A stretch of 64,000 nt of DNA, from positions 41,886,295 through 41,950,294 of the forward strand of contig NC_052507.1 of NCBI RefSeq assembly GCF_014356525.2. Direction: 5' to 3'. Below, in pieces: positions 24,170 through 35,255 of the stretch. Source of the DNA: Nilaparvata lugens. Lineage: Eukaryota; Arthropoda; Insecta; Hemiptera; Delphacidae. Below the pieces are notes generated by a model. That model ran no database searches. It was not told the origin of the DNA and worked only from the letters and a program-made list of their open reading frames with translations. A program made the position numbers and the translations under genes. Every line of letters starts with the position of its first letter. The first letter of the stretch is position 1.

Positions 24170-24708
24170 ATAATATATATGAAAACAATGGCTATAGGCT
24201 TGTAAACACACACAAATCAAAATTTACAAACTTAGAACACCATACAACTGTTCAAAACTCAATTTAAAACATTAAAATTTCAATTAAACAGAAAAATATT
24301 CAGAGAGCACAAAATTAGAACACATAGCCAGCCATCATTTTTAGAGAAGACCAAACAAGTCAGAGCAAAAACCACACCTCAAAATCAGTGATGACTTCAT
24401 GAACACGTCACCAATATTAAATTCCAAAAAATTATAAATTACAAGTTTAGAATTTACATTTTACATTTGTTCTCAATAAAACTTTATTTCGAAACTGTTA
24501 TTTTAAATTTATATATCCTCTATATTTATAATTTTTTATTAATTCTGTTTCTCTGTTTCGGTGATACCATGGAATGCAACACAATTATTTACGATAAATT
24601 CTCAGTCAAAAAGTTGTCCGCATATCGATTACTCTGATATTTACTATCAAGTTTTATAGATCTTGAATTGAAGATTTGATTTTAATCGAGAAAAAATGTA
24701 ATATCACA
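24170..24708 (-). repeat. Partial LTR of the same retroelement family
   Basis: Matches the inner two-thirds of the 786-bp LTR from AAAACAATGGCTATAGGC to the TGTAATATCACA end. It is closer to the LTR at 33304 than to the 16799 pair. The outer 260 bases and the internal region are missing. It lies just downstream of the DUF4806 gene. Confidence 0.75.
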
Positions 24709-24970
24709 GTGTATTGGTGAAGTACAACACTTTTAAGAGTTGATTTCTGTTTCTTAATGCTCTTAAAATAGATTGTAAAAGTTTAGTTTTTGTAGAAATA
24801 AACCTACTTATTTTTTAACATATTTAATTACTGTATACCTACTTTTGCACCCCTCTGTATAACATAGCTTTATACCACACATGTAAACATAGCTTTCATA
24901 GTTTTCAGCCAAACTTCTGAATAAACTAATATTTTAGAGATACATTTGCTTACACAGACTTTGTTTCAAC

Positions 24971-25104
24971 TCAATTAGCTTTACTCTTATGTCTCTCCTC
25001 CCGTCCTCCATCACGATCTTTGGCAAATCGAAACCAACTTTTGGCCTTTTCAATTATGTTGTACTCACTTCCTTATTCGGTCTGCTTATTATTGCAAACA
25101 ACGC
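24971..25104 (-). CDS. DUF4806 gene, last exon, with premature stop
   Basis: A splice acceptor (CTATTACAG before GCGTTGTT) opens this exon in the phase left by the previous one. The first codons continue the DUF4806 domain, then TAA occurs at 25073-25075. Reading past it in the same frame restores the conserved domain end (EKAKSWFRFAKDRDGGR) to a TGA at 24971-24973. So the annotated protein either ends about 34 codons early or the stop is a pseudogene lesion, allele or sequencing error. DUF4806 proteins have no known function. Confidence 0.75.
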
Positions 25105-25584
25105 CTGTAATAGAATAATAAGATGACTCACTGATATTTTTGTTAATTCTTAACACTAGAGGATTAAAGTAAGTTAAACATAGAACAACTGGTATCTATT
25201 GTATTACTGTAAATGGAAGAATGTGCCAGACCAATATTGAGCATAAAGCCTGCCACACATAGCAGCTAGTCCGCAGACACAGCCTTTTATGGTGTCATTT
25301 CTTGTGGTGTAATGAAACATCAAAATCCTATCAATCTACTGTGCAACATGCTCATGATCCTCACCATGTATTCTCTAGTATCCATGATACATTCTGTTGA
25401 AATGTGAAGGAAATATTAAATTAATACTTAACTAGTATTTAAGTGAGTTCAAATTCAAGAGAACTAACACGATAATGTTGGTGGAACCTTTTATTATTAT
25501 TATGTTGGTGGAACCCAGCAATAGTGCCGTTATTTATAGAGAGAAATTCAAGTTCTATGTGTCATTGGGAAAAATCATACTTAC

Positions 25585-25744
25585 GGAAAATTATGTCTTT
25601 AATTCTCAACTGAAGCAAAGCATTCTTGCCATTTTTTCCCGTCCAATTATAAGATTGTGCCATTTTGTTTGAGAATAATGGAGCTAGTGTTTTTCTGACA
25701 ACATAATCTACTGTTTTGCCCCCTACCCGACCAAGATATTGAAC
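25585..25744 (-). CDS. DUF4806 gene, middle exon
   Basis: 160 bp between acceptor CATTTTCAG and donor GTAAGT, phase 0 in and phase 1 out. It encodes the core of the domain: GGKTVDYVVRKTLAPLFSNK and then MAQSYNWTGKNGKNALLQL. The NWTG..GK signature is characteristic of DUF4806. Splice phases agree with both neighbours. Confidence 0.85.
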
Positions 25745-25840
25745 CTGAAAATGAACACACTGATTAATTCACATTAATAACAAAATTAGAAAAGGTGAAC
25801 TCATGTAATTCACTTTTCTACTCACAGCTCATTCATTATT

Positions 25841-25950
25841 GAGTTGCAAACGCGTTTTGATCTCTGGTGCTCATCTTCAGTGCTTTGAGCTACAAGTTGT
25901 GCTACAAGCATTGAAGATGAGCACCAGAGTTTGAAACGTGTCTGCAACTC
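25841..25950. repeat. Short foldback element in a DUF4806 intron
   Basis: GAGTTGCAAACGCG ... GGTGCTCATCTTCA is repeated as its complement (TGAAGATGAGCACC ... GCAACTC), about 45-bp arms around a small loop. Confidence 0.85.
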
Positions 25951-26583
25951 AAAAGTAAGTAAACTGTAATGCAAGTAGGAAAGAGAATTATCTATTATTA
26001 TTACAATATTATTCAAGTTATTTAATACAGTTAAAAAAAGTATAAATAATAGCAACTATCATTGAGTATGTATTAATTTCAACTTTGGTCACCAATAGAT
26101 GTTGCTTAAAAATAAGAGACATGAAATAAATGTGAAATTTTCAACTCTTTAAAAAAATTACCTCATAATTTGAATTGGATGAGTGGTTTTAGAGTGATTA
26201 AGTATTCAATGACAGTGAGTGGGTCTATTTTAGAAATATTAAAAAAATCTATACGCTATTATATCAGAAACCAAGGTCAATATAAGAAAACTTTCATGAT
26301 AATTTTATTAATAATTAATCCATGTAATAATTTTTGTTGGAGATATAATGTAAAGTCCAAGGTTGACGGCTCTTACAAATTGTGTCACATTACAACCAAG
26401 TGTTATGGGACACTGTATGTTCATAATCTTCCACCACCTACTCACTGTGCGGCACATCAAGCTATTAATATAAGAGATAGTAAGGATGAGTGTTTGAAAT
26501 ACATTTTTCTACTACTTACTACTTATACTACTACTTTATTACTTTATATACTTTATTACTACTTACTACTACAGACTACTTAC

Positions 26584-26807
26584 TAGGAGGTTTTGGTTTT
26601 GCTCAGATTCCAGCCACACTTCGAGATTCTCTACTTCCTCCTTCTCATTACAGGGGAGAGGAGGAATTGAGGTTGTTGTCAATGTTTCGGTAGAAGGTTG
26701 TTGCTTGTTTAGTCCAGCTATTTGAGGAAGAATATTTTCCAAATATTCTTTCAATTTGACAATTTCCAATTCCAATTTCGCAATGCGATTTGCAACCACA
26801 TTCAATC
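26584..26807 (-). CDS. DUF4806 gene, first recognised exon
   Basis: Acceptor TTTTCCAG before GATTG and donor GTAAGT after CTCCTA; frame enters with two bases and leaves in phase 0. The first half is a short coiled coil (RIAKLELEIVKLKEYLE). The end, EKEEVENLEVWLESEQNQ, is the typical opening of DUF4806 where a short leucine-rich segment precedes the domain core in the next exon. Exons further 5' were not identified. Confidence 0.8.
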
Positions 26808-27383
26808 CTGGAAAAGAGATTTTGTTTAATAGTCTTCCTTCTTTTAATAGTTATCAAATATTTACAATCTCTATGGTAAGCCGTTCACTAGATTATGGCG
26901 TAACAACAAATGGAACTGGTATCATGTAATCAATTCCACTTCATCATTTATTTATGATGAAATTTCAATGTGCATTATAATGAGAGAATAACAGAGTAGA
27001 ATTGAAAATAAAATTAAAATTGCTCAATATTTATGAGAAATATTAATTTAATATTAGTAACCTATTGAAATTGATATAGAAATTAGTTAATATTAATAAA
27101 AAAAACAAACAAAAAAATAAAAACAAACATTCTGTCCAGAACAATAAAAAACTATTCTACTTAACTTAAGACTCATAACACCAATCAGACATTAACTTAA
27201 TGCTTCAAGTGCCTTGAAGCATTAATACCAGTATACTTTTCAATATTATAACTCATTCATGAAATGTTTGATAAATAAGTGAGTATGGCAAGAATAAACA
27301 TTTGATCTCTTATGCAGGAATGTCTCTGGAAAGAATAATGGAGAAGTCTCAAGTTTTAGTTAGGTTAGGCTATGTCAGTTTAA

Positions 27384-27527
27384 GCCATGTTTACACCAAA
27401 GTTAATAACACAAAATAATGTTAATAACTTTTGTGATTAACTTATTATTATATAAACCTATATATTACATAACTTATTATATAAAAGTTATTGACAATTG
27501 TTTAATTAACTCTGGTGTAAACATAGC
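27384..27527. mobile_element. 144-bp MITE related to the TTAA element at 15758
   Basis: Preceded by TTAA (27380-27383). Ends GCCATGTTTACACC and GGTGTAAACATAGC are inverted repeats and resemble the GCTGCGTTTACACC termini of the 924-bp element. The right flank has CTAG-like sequence rather than TTAA, so the duplication is decayed or has been lost. Confidence 0.65.
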
Positions 27528-27873
27528 TAGTCACAGAAAGCGGCAGTTCTGAGGTTGCATTTACAGAGATCAGAATACATTATATTATTTATTAGAATGT
27601 TATAATTTATCTCGTAATGGTATAAGTAATTATTTATTGAAAAAGTGAGAAACAGAAATCAGCATAATATTATGAATATATTGAAATACATGAGTAAGTT
27701 AGTGTAACACGAGGAAAAATTAATTATAGGTTATAAAAGGTGAGTAGAAAATCCATAGGTTGTTTTTAAGCAGCAACAATAGTTCAGTAAAATCTACCAT
27801 ACTTAAGAAACAAGAGAGTATAGGTATTTTATAAAGATTAAATGTAAAAGACTACAATTTAAATATCTCACCT

Positions 27874-28020
27874 TTTTGTTGAATAATCCAGCAGAACCGG
27901 ATTTGAGAAAAATCAAAAATGTACAAATGAACAAAGTAGGAAACAGGCAAACAGCAACGAAGATCGATGAGTATTTTAATATCGATATTATCAAATATCG
28001 ATAATTTCAAGTATTGATAT
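27874..28020 (-). promoter_or_regulatory. Candidate DRE-containing promoter and 5' exon of the DUF4806 gene
   Basis: On the minus strand a cluster of TATCGAT/ATCGATA motifs (27976-28006), the insect DRE element bound by DREF or BEAF, is followed by about 90 bases and a splice donor context AACAAAAAG/GTGAGA near 27874. It sits 1.1 kb upstream of the first recognised DUF4806 exon. That it is the promoter of that gene is inference. Confidence 0.3.
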
Positions 28021-28754
28021 TTTTGGTCCATAATCAATATTCATATTAAGTTGTGTATTAAATTCCTGTTCTGATAATATTGCATAAATTATTATCATTC
28101 CAATGAGTTGAGCTATTTAAATAAGACTGATGATGAATATGATAGGCCAATTCATTGATAATCAATTATACAAATTTCCATAATATTTATTATGCAACTG
28201 GCTTATGATTATCATCAATAGTATCAGTTTCAAACTATCGATTCTGTGTTGTTAAACAATTCATCTGATATGGTATCGATATTTATCTTTCGATAAGTTT
28301 GCTACTCTAATCCACAAATACCGCGAATTTTTAAGTACAAAAGCTTATATTTCTTTGATACTTTTTCATATTAAAATGCTAAAATTAATAGAGTAACTAC
28401 ATATTCCTATGATTCCACATTGGAAAATATTGTTTTTGAAGTGTATTAAAAGTTCATGTTTAACAAAATATGATTGAAAATAGAAAAATGAAAATGTGGA
28501 AGCTTCCAGCAAGCTGATAACTTCAATGAAAGATAGACTTCTAATGAATGAAGCATGTTTTCAACTTAAAAATGCAATTTCTTGGCTATTTATGATTAAA
28601 ATTCAATGATTTTCTAGGATAAGGTATATTTTAAGTAGAATTACAAAATAATAATTTATCATTTTTTCAAATTTCATGAAAATACAATTTCTATATATTT
28701 TGCCTCTGCATTTTCACCCACTAATTATTGGTTTATAAAAAAACTCCTTTTGTA

Positions 28755-28993
28755 CTTTTGATTTGTTTTCAAGTTCTTTAATGACTATCAAAATGATAAT
28801 TGAAAAAAAGTGAAAAAAGTATTGTTGGGTTAGCCAACCAAAGTGACATGCCGGCCTATAATCTGTTTTATTATACATTATTATAGTAGGCCGGCATGTC
28901 ACTTTGGTTGGCTAGTCCAACCACTAATATTATTTTCCAATTATCATTTTCAATATTTCAATTATTAAAGAACTTTATTAATCAAAGCTGATT
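28755..28993. repeat. Foldback MITE, about 110-bp arms
   Basis: The inner arms GCCAACCAAAGTGACATGCC and the complementary GGCATGTCACTTTGG (28832-28859 and 28886-28914) are perfect. Complementarity continues outward through TTCTTTAAT..AATGATAATTG on both sides. The centre is a 27-bp AT-rich loop. Confidence 0.88.
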
Positions 28994-29399
28994 TACTACT
29001 TTATTTATTACATCTTTATTACTTAATGCTGATTAATCAGAATTCAAGCTCTGGGTTGGGGAATTCAACTGTGGTTTCGATTGGGCCAACACCACTCCTG
29101 TTGGATTTCCCATCATGAGATCAAATAACTTGAAATTTGATTGTGTTAGAGATTCTATATCCAAATTTACATCAAGTATGGTTTTTTTAAAACAAGTCTC
29201 TAGTATTACTTGTCAATTTTATCAATTGTTGGAATTGCCAATAATAACTGAAGTAGGGCCAATAGCTACTATTGTTGGGCTTTCCTACATCTTATATGCC
29301 AACAAACTTTACATTGGCCCAACCGCTACAATGCCAACCAACCACTTCCCTACCTTTCCCAACAATGTCGACAATAATCCTACAGAAGCCCACTGATGT
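28994..29399. other. Junction region upstream of the truncated LTR element
   Basis: Contains several TTGGGCCAAC-like or GGCCCAAC blocks. The stretch 29254-29320 has inverted ends (GGGCCAATAGC and GCATTGGCCCAAC-like), suggesting a small MITE at the truncation point of the second retroelement. No gene. Confidence 0.35.
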
Positions 29400-29777
29400 G
29401 TGCTACCTGGGAAATTGATAGTTAGGAAAACAGTAAATAAAGTGAATGTTTACATGAGACAGGTTTCTGTAGAGGTTAGGAACAATGTAAACAAAATGAA
29501 ACTTGCTTTGTATCAAGTTGATGAATTCAACTTTCAACTAAAAATTAAAAAAGTGTATGCAAAGCATTATCTAGTGAACATGACTGACTTTTGTAAGCAA
29601 AATGGCTTTGTTGAAACAAATGAACCCATGAATAAAATCATGTTCTTGAAGAAAACAAAGCACAAAGTCACCATTGATGTGTTAGTATTCAAAGGTTGTT
29701 TCAAGTTGCTTACTTACAAGATGATGACAGTGAATCACATGATGAAAGGGTATTCCCCGGCACTATGTTATGATTAG
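29400..29777 (+). pseudogene. Truncated gag-like ORF of the second LTR copy
   Basis: From about residue 8 on, the frame aligns with the C-terminal half of the gag-like protein at 20747-21460 (shared NGFVETNEPMNKIMFLKKTK). Upstream codons are unrelated, showing that the 5' half was deleted or replaced. Confidence 0.8.
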
Positions 29778-31674
29778 GAATCCTGTGTTATGCCGGGATT
29801 CAGAATAGCATAATCGCTACGCAGTGTATGATAAGAGTCCATAATTGTGTCTTTTTTCTTTCCTGTAGCCTATTTTTCTTGGCCCTTAATCGGTTCAAAT
29901 TTTGATTCTTTCCTGTCTTTGTGTAATGTTCAGTAAATTTCTTCTATGAAGCATATCTTAACCAATCTTGTCCATAGTCATTTAAATTTGTATTTTTTTC
30001 TGAAATAATTTTGGAAGTTAAAATAGTAGCTTATTTTCCTAATCTTTAAATTGTTGATAAAACTTAACTTTTCTAAAATCTATCTATTGTAGTGTAAATA
30101 ATTGTTTGCTTGCAGTATATTTTTTCATCATGTATTACATATTTTAATTATGTCTATTTTTTGTCAGGTATCATATTAGGTAACTAGGTTTTTCAGAGCA
30201 AATTATTTCCCATTTTCTCATCTTTCATTGCATATCGTGCCATAAGCCATATGTAATTAGCTCACAGTTATAACAAATTAGAGTCATATTTGGAATCTAC
30301 AAAATTCCATAGTAGTATATTTCATTAAATATACTTCCTTATGAAAGTTTAGTACTGACATGTAGGATAGGCTCTAATTAATCTTTCTCTTCCTTGTATT
30401 ATTTAGGAAATTTATTTACCCAATTTTCTTTTTCTCTTTTATTTGTATTTTTTAGGGAACTTATTTACCCATTATCCATCTTGATCGTCTTTGTATTGTA
30501 ATCTTGAAATAGTTTGTACTTATTATACAGTCTTCAAATTCTGAAATTATTTAAAAAATAAATTGTTCAATCTAGAACATGCTGAAATTTAATCTTATGT
30601 ATAAATTCTTTTGTTATAATAATAAAACTTCAAAATTTGAAAGTATCAATGAATTGTGTTGCCATAAATATGAGATGTTCAATATAAATGAAAGTTAACT
30701 TGAATAATAATGTTTTCATTAAATAAAAACGTCTTGTCATATTATTAATTGAAATGAGTTAAAGGTGAAAATTTCTCTAAAGTTTTTGTAATTGATGTCT
30801 TTTTCTAAATTTAAAAAAACTGTTTGTTCTATAAATTTTGATATGATTGATTATCGTTTGAAATAGATGCTGGAGTGTATGTAGAATTTTTAGTGGGGTT
30901 TGTTGATTAGAATTTTGCTGGTATGTGATTGTTTTTTGAGATGGAAACCCATTATTGCCTAAAGAAGGAATAACAGAGGTTATGACTTAGAGAGGCAGTA
31001 ATGAGATAATATTTTTTGTGTTGGTTACTCATGCTGATTGACATAGATGCAAAATAATGATTAATAATGTTGATTGCCATAGATGCAGATGATTACTTAT
31101 GAATATTGATTGCCTTTGAAGCAAAATATTATTGATGTTTTGAATGATTTATTGTTTAATGATTGATAGTAAAGTTTTGTCATGAAATGTAGTTTGTGTT
31201 TAGAACATTGAAAAGTCGAAATAAACTATAGTATCCGACAAACGATGATTAATAATATTGAATAATTTGCTTTTCATAAAATATTTGAACAGTGGATAAA
31301 TGGAAAATAAATTATTTTTTTATTAAAATTTTGTAATTGATGTCTTCAAATTTCACAATTTATGTATTGCTGACTGTAAAATAAGATGTTAACAAATTTC
31401 ATTTTTATATTGATTATATACTTAGAAATAATTTTCATGTGTATTAGATTGTATTGGTAGCCTAATCAAAATTTTCTTTTCAGTTTATAAGCATTTTAAG
31501 ATAACAGGTACAGTGTGGACATTAACATCTAAATAATTATCACGTGAATCTCGAAATCAACAACAAGTGAACGCCATGAAGAGTGTTAAGAACATTTGGG
31601 TGATTTTCGAAATAGTGTGACTTATTAATTGACTATCAACGCCAATATCTACACCAATAACTACGCCAATATCT

Positions 31675-32265
31675 ATGCCAATATCTACACCAATAACTAA
31701 ACCAATATCTACACCAATAACTACACCAATGCCATTGCCAACAACTACGCCGATATCTACACTGATGTCTACGCCAATGCCTGCGCCAATGTCGATGCCA
31801 ATGTCAACGCCAATAACTACACCGATGTCTACGCCAATGCCTGCGCCAATGTCAATGCCAACGCCAATATCTACGCCAATATCTACACCGGTAACTATGC
31901 CAATATCTACGCTGATGCCTATGCCAATATCAACGCCAATATCTGCTCTGATGTCTACACCAATGCCAATGCCAATATCTACGTTGATGTTTACGCCGAT
32001 GCCTGTACCGATGCAAATGCCAATATCTACGTTGATGTCTACGCCAATGCCTGCGCTGATGCCAATGCCTGCGCCAATGTTGATGCCAATGCCTACGACA
32101 ATGTCAACGTCAATGCCGACACCAATGCATATGCCAATGACAATACCAACGCCTATTGCTGACCATGTAACTCAAACTTCAACACTACCACATTACCTGG
32201 AGGTAATTGCCATCCATGTTCACATTCACAACTTTGAATTCAGAATAACAGTCACAGTATCATGA
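31675..32265 (+). CDS. Met-Pro-Ser/Thr-rich repetitive ORF of the second LTR copy
   Basis: 196-codon frame of hexanucleotide repeats (ATGCCAATATCTACGCC type) that continues about 30 codons beyond the repeat into ordinary sequence (ADHVTQTSTLPHYLE). It matches the position and strand of 18332-18835 in the first copy. Expression is unproven. Confidence 0.3.
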   Translation: MPISTPITKPISTPITTPMPLPTTTPISTLMSTPMPAPMSMPMSTPITTPMSTPMPAPMSMPTPISTPISTPVTMPISTLMPMPISTPISALMSTPMPMPISTLMFTPMPVPMQMPISTLMSTPMPALMPMPAPMLMPMPTTMSTSMPTPMHMPMTIPTPIADHVTQTSTLPHYLEVIAIHVHIHNFEFRITVTVS

Positions 32266-32486
32266 AAGAATTGATTCAAAAAATCCTCTCCTAAATTATT
32301 CCTGTATGCAGAACTCTAAACCTTGAAAGCTGAAAATATCAAAAAACCAAACCTTACCTAAATTAATCCTCACCTAAGTTAATCCTGTATGCAGCATCTA
32401 TCTCTTTTCCAAAAAACAAATTACATTGTCATTTCAAGCCTGAAATGTACATTGTATAATAATATGATACAAAATTTACGTGACTC

Positions 32487-32790
32487 TGTATTGAGTTTGG
32501 TATGCAGCCGTCTACTACAAACATGAGGCAATGCTAACTGAGATGTCACCTGTATCGAGTTTGGTATGCAGCCGTCTACTACAAGCATGAGGCAATGCTA
32601 AGTGAGATGTCACCTGTATCGAGTTTGGTATGCAGCCATCTACTACAAGCATGAGGCAATGCTAACTGAGATGTCACCTGTATTGAGTTTGGTATGCAGC
32701 CATCTACTACAAGCATGAGGCAATGCTAACTGAGATGTCACCTGTATCGAGTTTGGTATGCATCAGTCGACTACAAGTATCAGCCCAACA
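32487..32790 (+). repeat. 64-bp tandem repeat, nearly five copies
   Basis: TGTATYGAGTTTGGTATGCA starts at 32487, 32551, 32615, 32679 and 32743. Same unit as 18172-18360 but with more copies. Confidence 0.93.
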
Positions 32791-33289
32791 CCACGAGTAT
32801 TCGGATCAGTCCAAAATTTGCATCAATAAAATCAACCGCATCAATAGTGAAAGAAATGAACATATTTTGATTTATTGAAATTTTATGTGAAAATTAAATG
32901 TAACAATTCATTTAAAAAAAAATTTCTTTTTATTCAACATACTAAATTTTTTTTATGCAATGAAAAATTGAATTTTTCTATCTATTAAATTTATGTGCAA
33001 TTTCAAAAACTATTCTTTATATATATTAAACTTTCCGTTCAGATATTTTCCTTAAAATTATAAAGCTAAATCAAAAGTAATTTTGATATTCAATACTTTG
33101 AAATATTGTTTGGAAACGTATAACAAATGCTATTGATGAATTTTTATAATAATTTTCAATATTATAGGATGACATGTAATGTTTTTGTAGAAAAATTGTT
33201 ACTGTTCTCAAATTTAATTTCAACAATTTCCATTTGTTTCAATGTGATTTTTTTTCTTTAAATTTTCAAACAGTAAAATTTTTTATGTC

Positions 33290-33303
33290 AAGAGGGGGGT
33301 ATT
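33290..33303 (+). promoter_or_regulatory. Polypurine tract of the second LTR copy
   Basis: AAGAGGGGGGTATT immediately before TGTAATATTACA. Confidence 0.75.
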
Positions 33304-34334
33304 TGTAATATTACATTTTTTCTCGATTAAAATCGAATCTTCAATTCGAGATCTATAAAACTTGATAGTAAATATCAGAGTAATCGATATGCGGACAACT
33401 TTTTAACTGAGATTTTATCGTAAATAATTATGTTGCACATTACATGGTATCACCGAAACTGAGTTGACAGAATTAACAGATAAATAGATCATTATAAATA
33501 TAGAGGATATATAAATTTAAAATAACAGTTTCGAAATAAAGTTTTATTGAGAACAAATGTAAAATGTAAATTCTAAACTTGTAATTTATAATTTTTTGGA
33601 ATTTAATATCGGTGACGTGTTCATGACATCGACACTGGTTTTGAGGTGGGGCTTAACTCTGTACTTGTCAGGCTCTCTCTAAAAAATGGTGGCTGGCTAT
33701 GTGTTCTGGTTTTGTGTTCTCTGAATATTTTTCTGTTTAAGTGAATTTTTAATGTTTTAAATTGAGTTTTGAACAGTTTTATGGTGTTCTAATTTTGTAT
33801 AAAATTGTTTTGTGTATCTACAAGCCTATAGCCATTGTTTTTCAACTATATAAATGGATAAGTATTTAGCTTGTAATGATGTTAGATGCACAAGTGTGTT
33901 AAGCTGCATACACATACTCGTGCTTCCAACCCGCCCCTCCCTCGTACCGCCCACGTACCACCATCGCACAGCAATCGCTCCGCCTCCGCTCTCTACTCGC
34001 ACCGATCATGAACGTTACGGAAGATGGTAGATCTTCTCGCGTTCCCCGGTCGAACCATTGTTGCTCGCCGGTCGATCATCAATCGCTCTGCTGGAGTGAC
34101 GTTCGGTCTTGGAGCGGAATGAAAGTCTGTATGCACCTTAAGGTATTGTTTTGTGGATTTGTGTTGTATATTGCCAAAATTCTTCTGAAGATTATAAGTT
34201 GGTTTGCTCTGAAAACTGGATTTCTCATTCATAGGCGATAGATCCATTCATAGTTTATCAAGAATCTACCATTTTGGAGCCGATAACTTCCTGTAGGTTA
34301 ATAGGTGTGAAATGCTATCCAACCTATTTAGGAG
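33304..34334 (+). repeat. 3' LTR of the second copy, interrupted by a MITE
   Basis: Starts TGTAATATTACATTTTTTC and can be followed to GTGTGAAATGCTATCC; without the 235-bp insertion it is about as long as the 786-bp LTRs. It is visibly diverged from them, so this copy belongs to an older sub-family. Confidence 0.85.
33903..34137. mobile_element. 235-bp GC-rich MITE with TTAA target duplication
   Basis: TTAA at 33899-33902 and 34138-34141. Inverted ends GCTGCATACACA and TCTGTATGCACC. It is much richer in GC than its surroundings and its terminal motif recalls, but is not the same as, the 15758 family. It sits inside the LTR at 33304-34334. Confidence 0.82.
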
Positions 34335-34569
<235 letters not shown>

Positions 34570-34573
34570 TTGA

Positions 34574-34942
34574 TTTTAGATTCCCAATTATCAGACTTCA
34601 GATACAATTTAAACATAAAATGTTCAGTGGAAAAGATTGAAAATGTAAATCTCTACCTACAATTAATGTTCGGTAAAATTGTCACCTAAAATTGAAAATA
34701 AGCTCAAAATTCGAGAAAATGTGAATATCCAATTGCAAACTGTTGGCAACTGTTGATTCTATTAAATGATTCACTATGAAGAGATAGCAGACCTCGTATG
34801 TCTCCAGCGTTATTTTCCTGTCACCAGCTGGCTCAGATCTTTGTTTATAATTAGACTTGAGATGCGCGTGAACACTAGCGTCAGGTGATCAATTTTCATA
34901 ACGGCAAGGAAAGTTGTGTGAGTGCGCCACACCAGATTTTTC
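34574..34942 (-). repeat. Inverted fragment of the 1-kb CACTACC-ended element
   Basis: Reverse complement of about 37115-37465 (shared blocks TGATCAATTTTCATAACGGC and AACGCTGGAGAC). It lacks both termini of the element. Confidence 0.82.
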
Positions 34943-35109
34943 AATTTTTGCTTGAAACCAAACGCTTATGGATGTAAATTAACATGTAAATCTTTACATT
35001 TTTTTCATAATTGACAACTTTGGTATATTTACCTGTGAATCACAGATATCATATTAGGTTTGTCTTGTGTCACTTAATAATAAACTTTCATAATTGAGAT
35101 AAAATATTT

Positions 35110-35255
35110 TGTAAATTTATTATTTTTCTACATTAAAACAACGATCTGGCAACGTTGCGGAGGTAGAAAAGGTAGATATGACTTGTCGAATGATGAGAAA
35201 GAATAGCAAAACTAATGTTAATCAAACAGTATCATTATATCGTGGATCTAACTAT
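35110..35255. repeat. Fragment of the 219-bp MITE family
   Basis: Shares GGCAACGTTGC, GAATGATGAG and TTATATCGTGGAT-type blocks with 3639-3857 and 14913-15131. The left end is missing. Confidence 0.45.

Larger units (their letters stand above)
29405..34334 (+). mobile_element. Second LTR retroelement copy, 5'-truncated, plus strand
   Basis: Collinear with the reverse complement of 16799-21130: C-terminal part of gag, non-coding internal region, Met-Pro repeat ORF, 64-bp repeats, purine tract and 3' LTR. The 5' LTR and the N-terminal part of gag are missing, so it cannot move. Its LTR carries a 235-bp TTAA insertion, and its outer end dissolves into a TG microsatellite. Confidence 0.88.

Noticed and set aside
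26170..26586. Possible FLYWCH-like zinc-finger fragment on the plus strand
   Set aside because: Some Cys, Trp and His spacing is suggestive (CWRYNVKSK, then CYGTLYV), but the match is weak and the region lies opposite a host-gene intron and exon; not enough to annotate.
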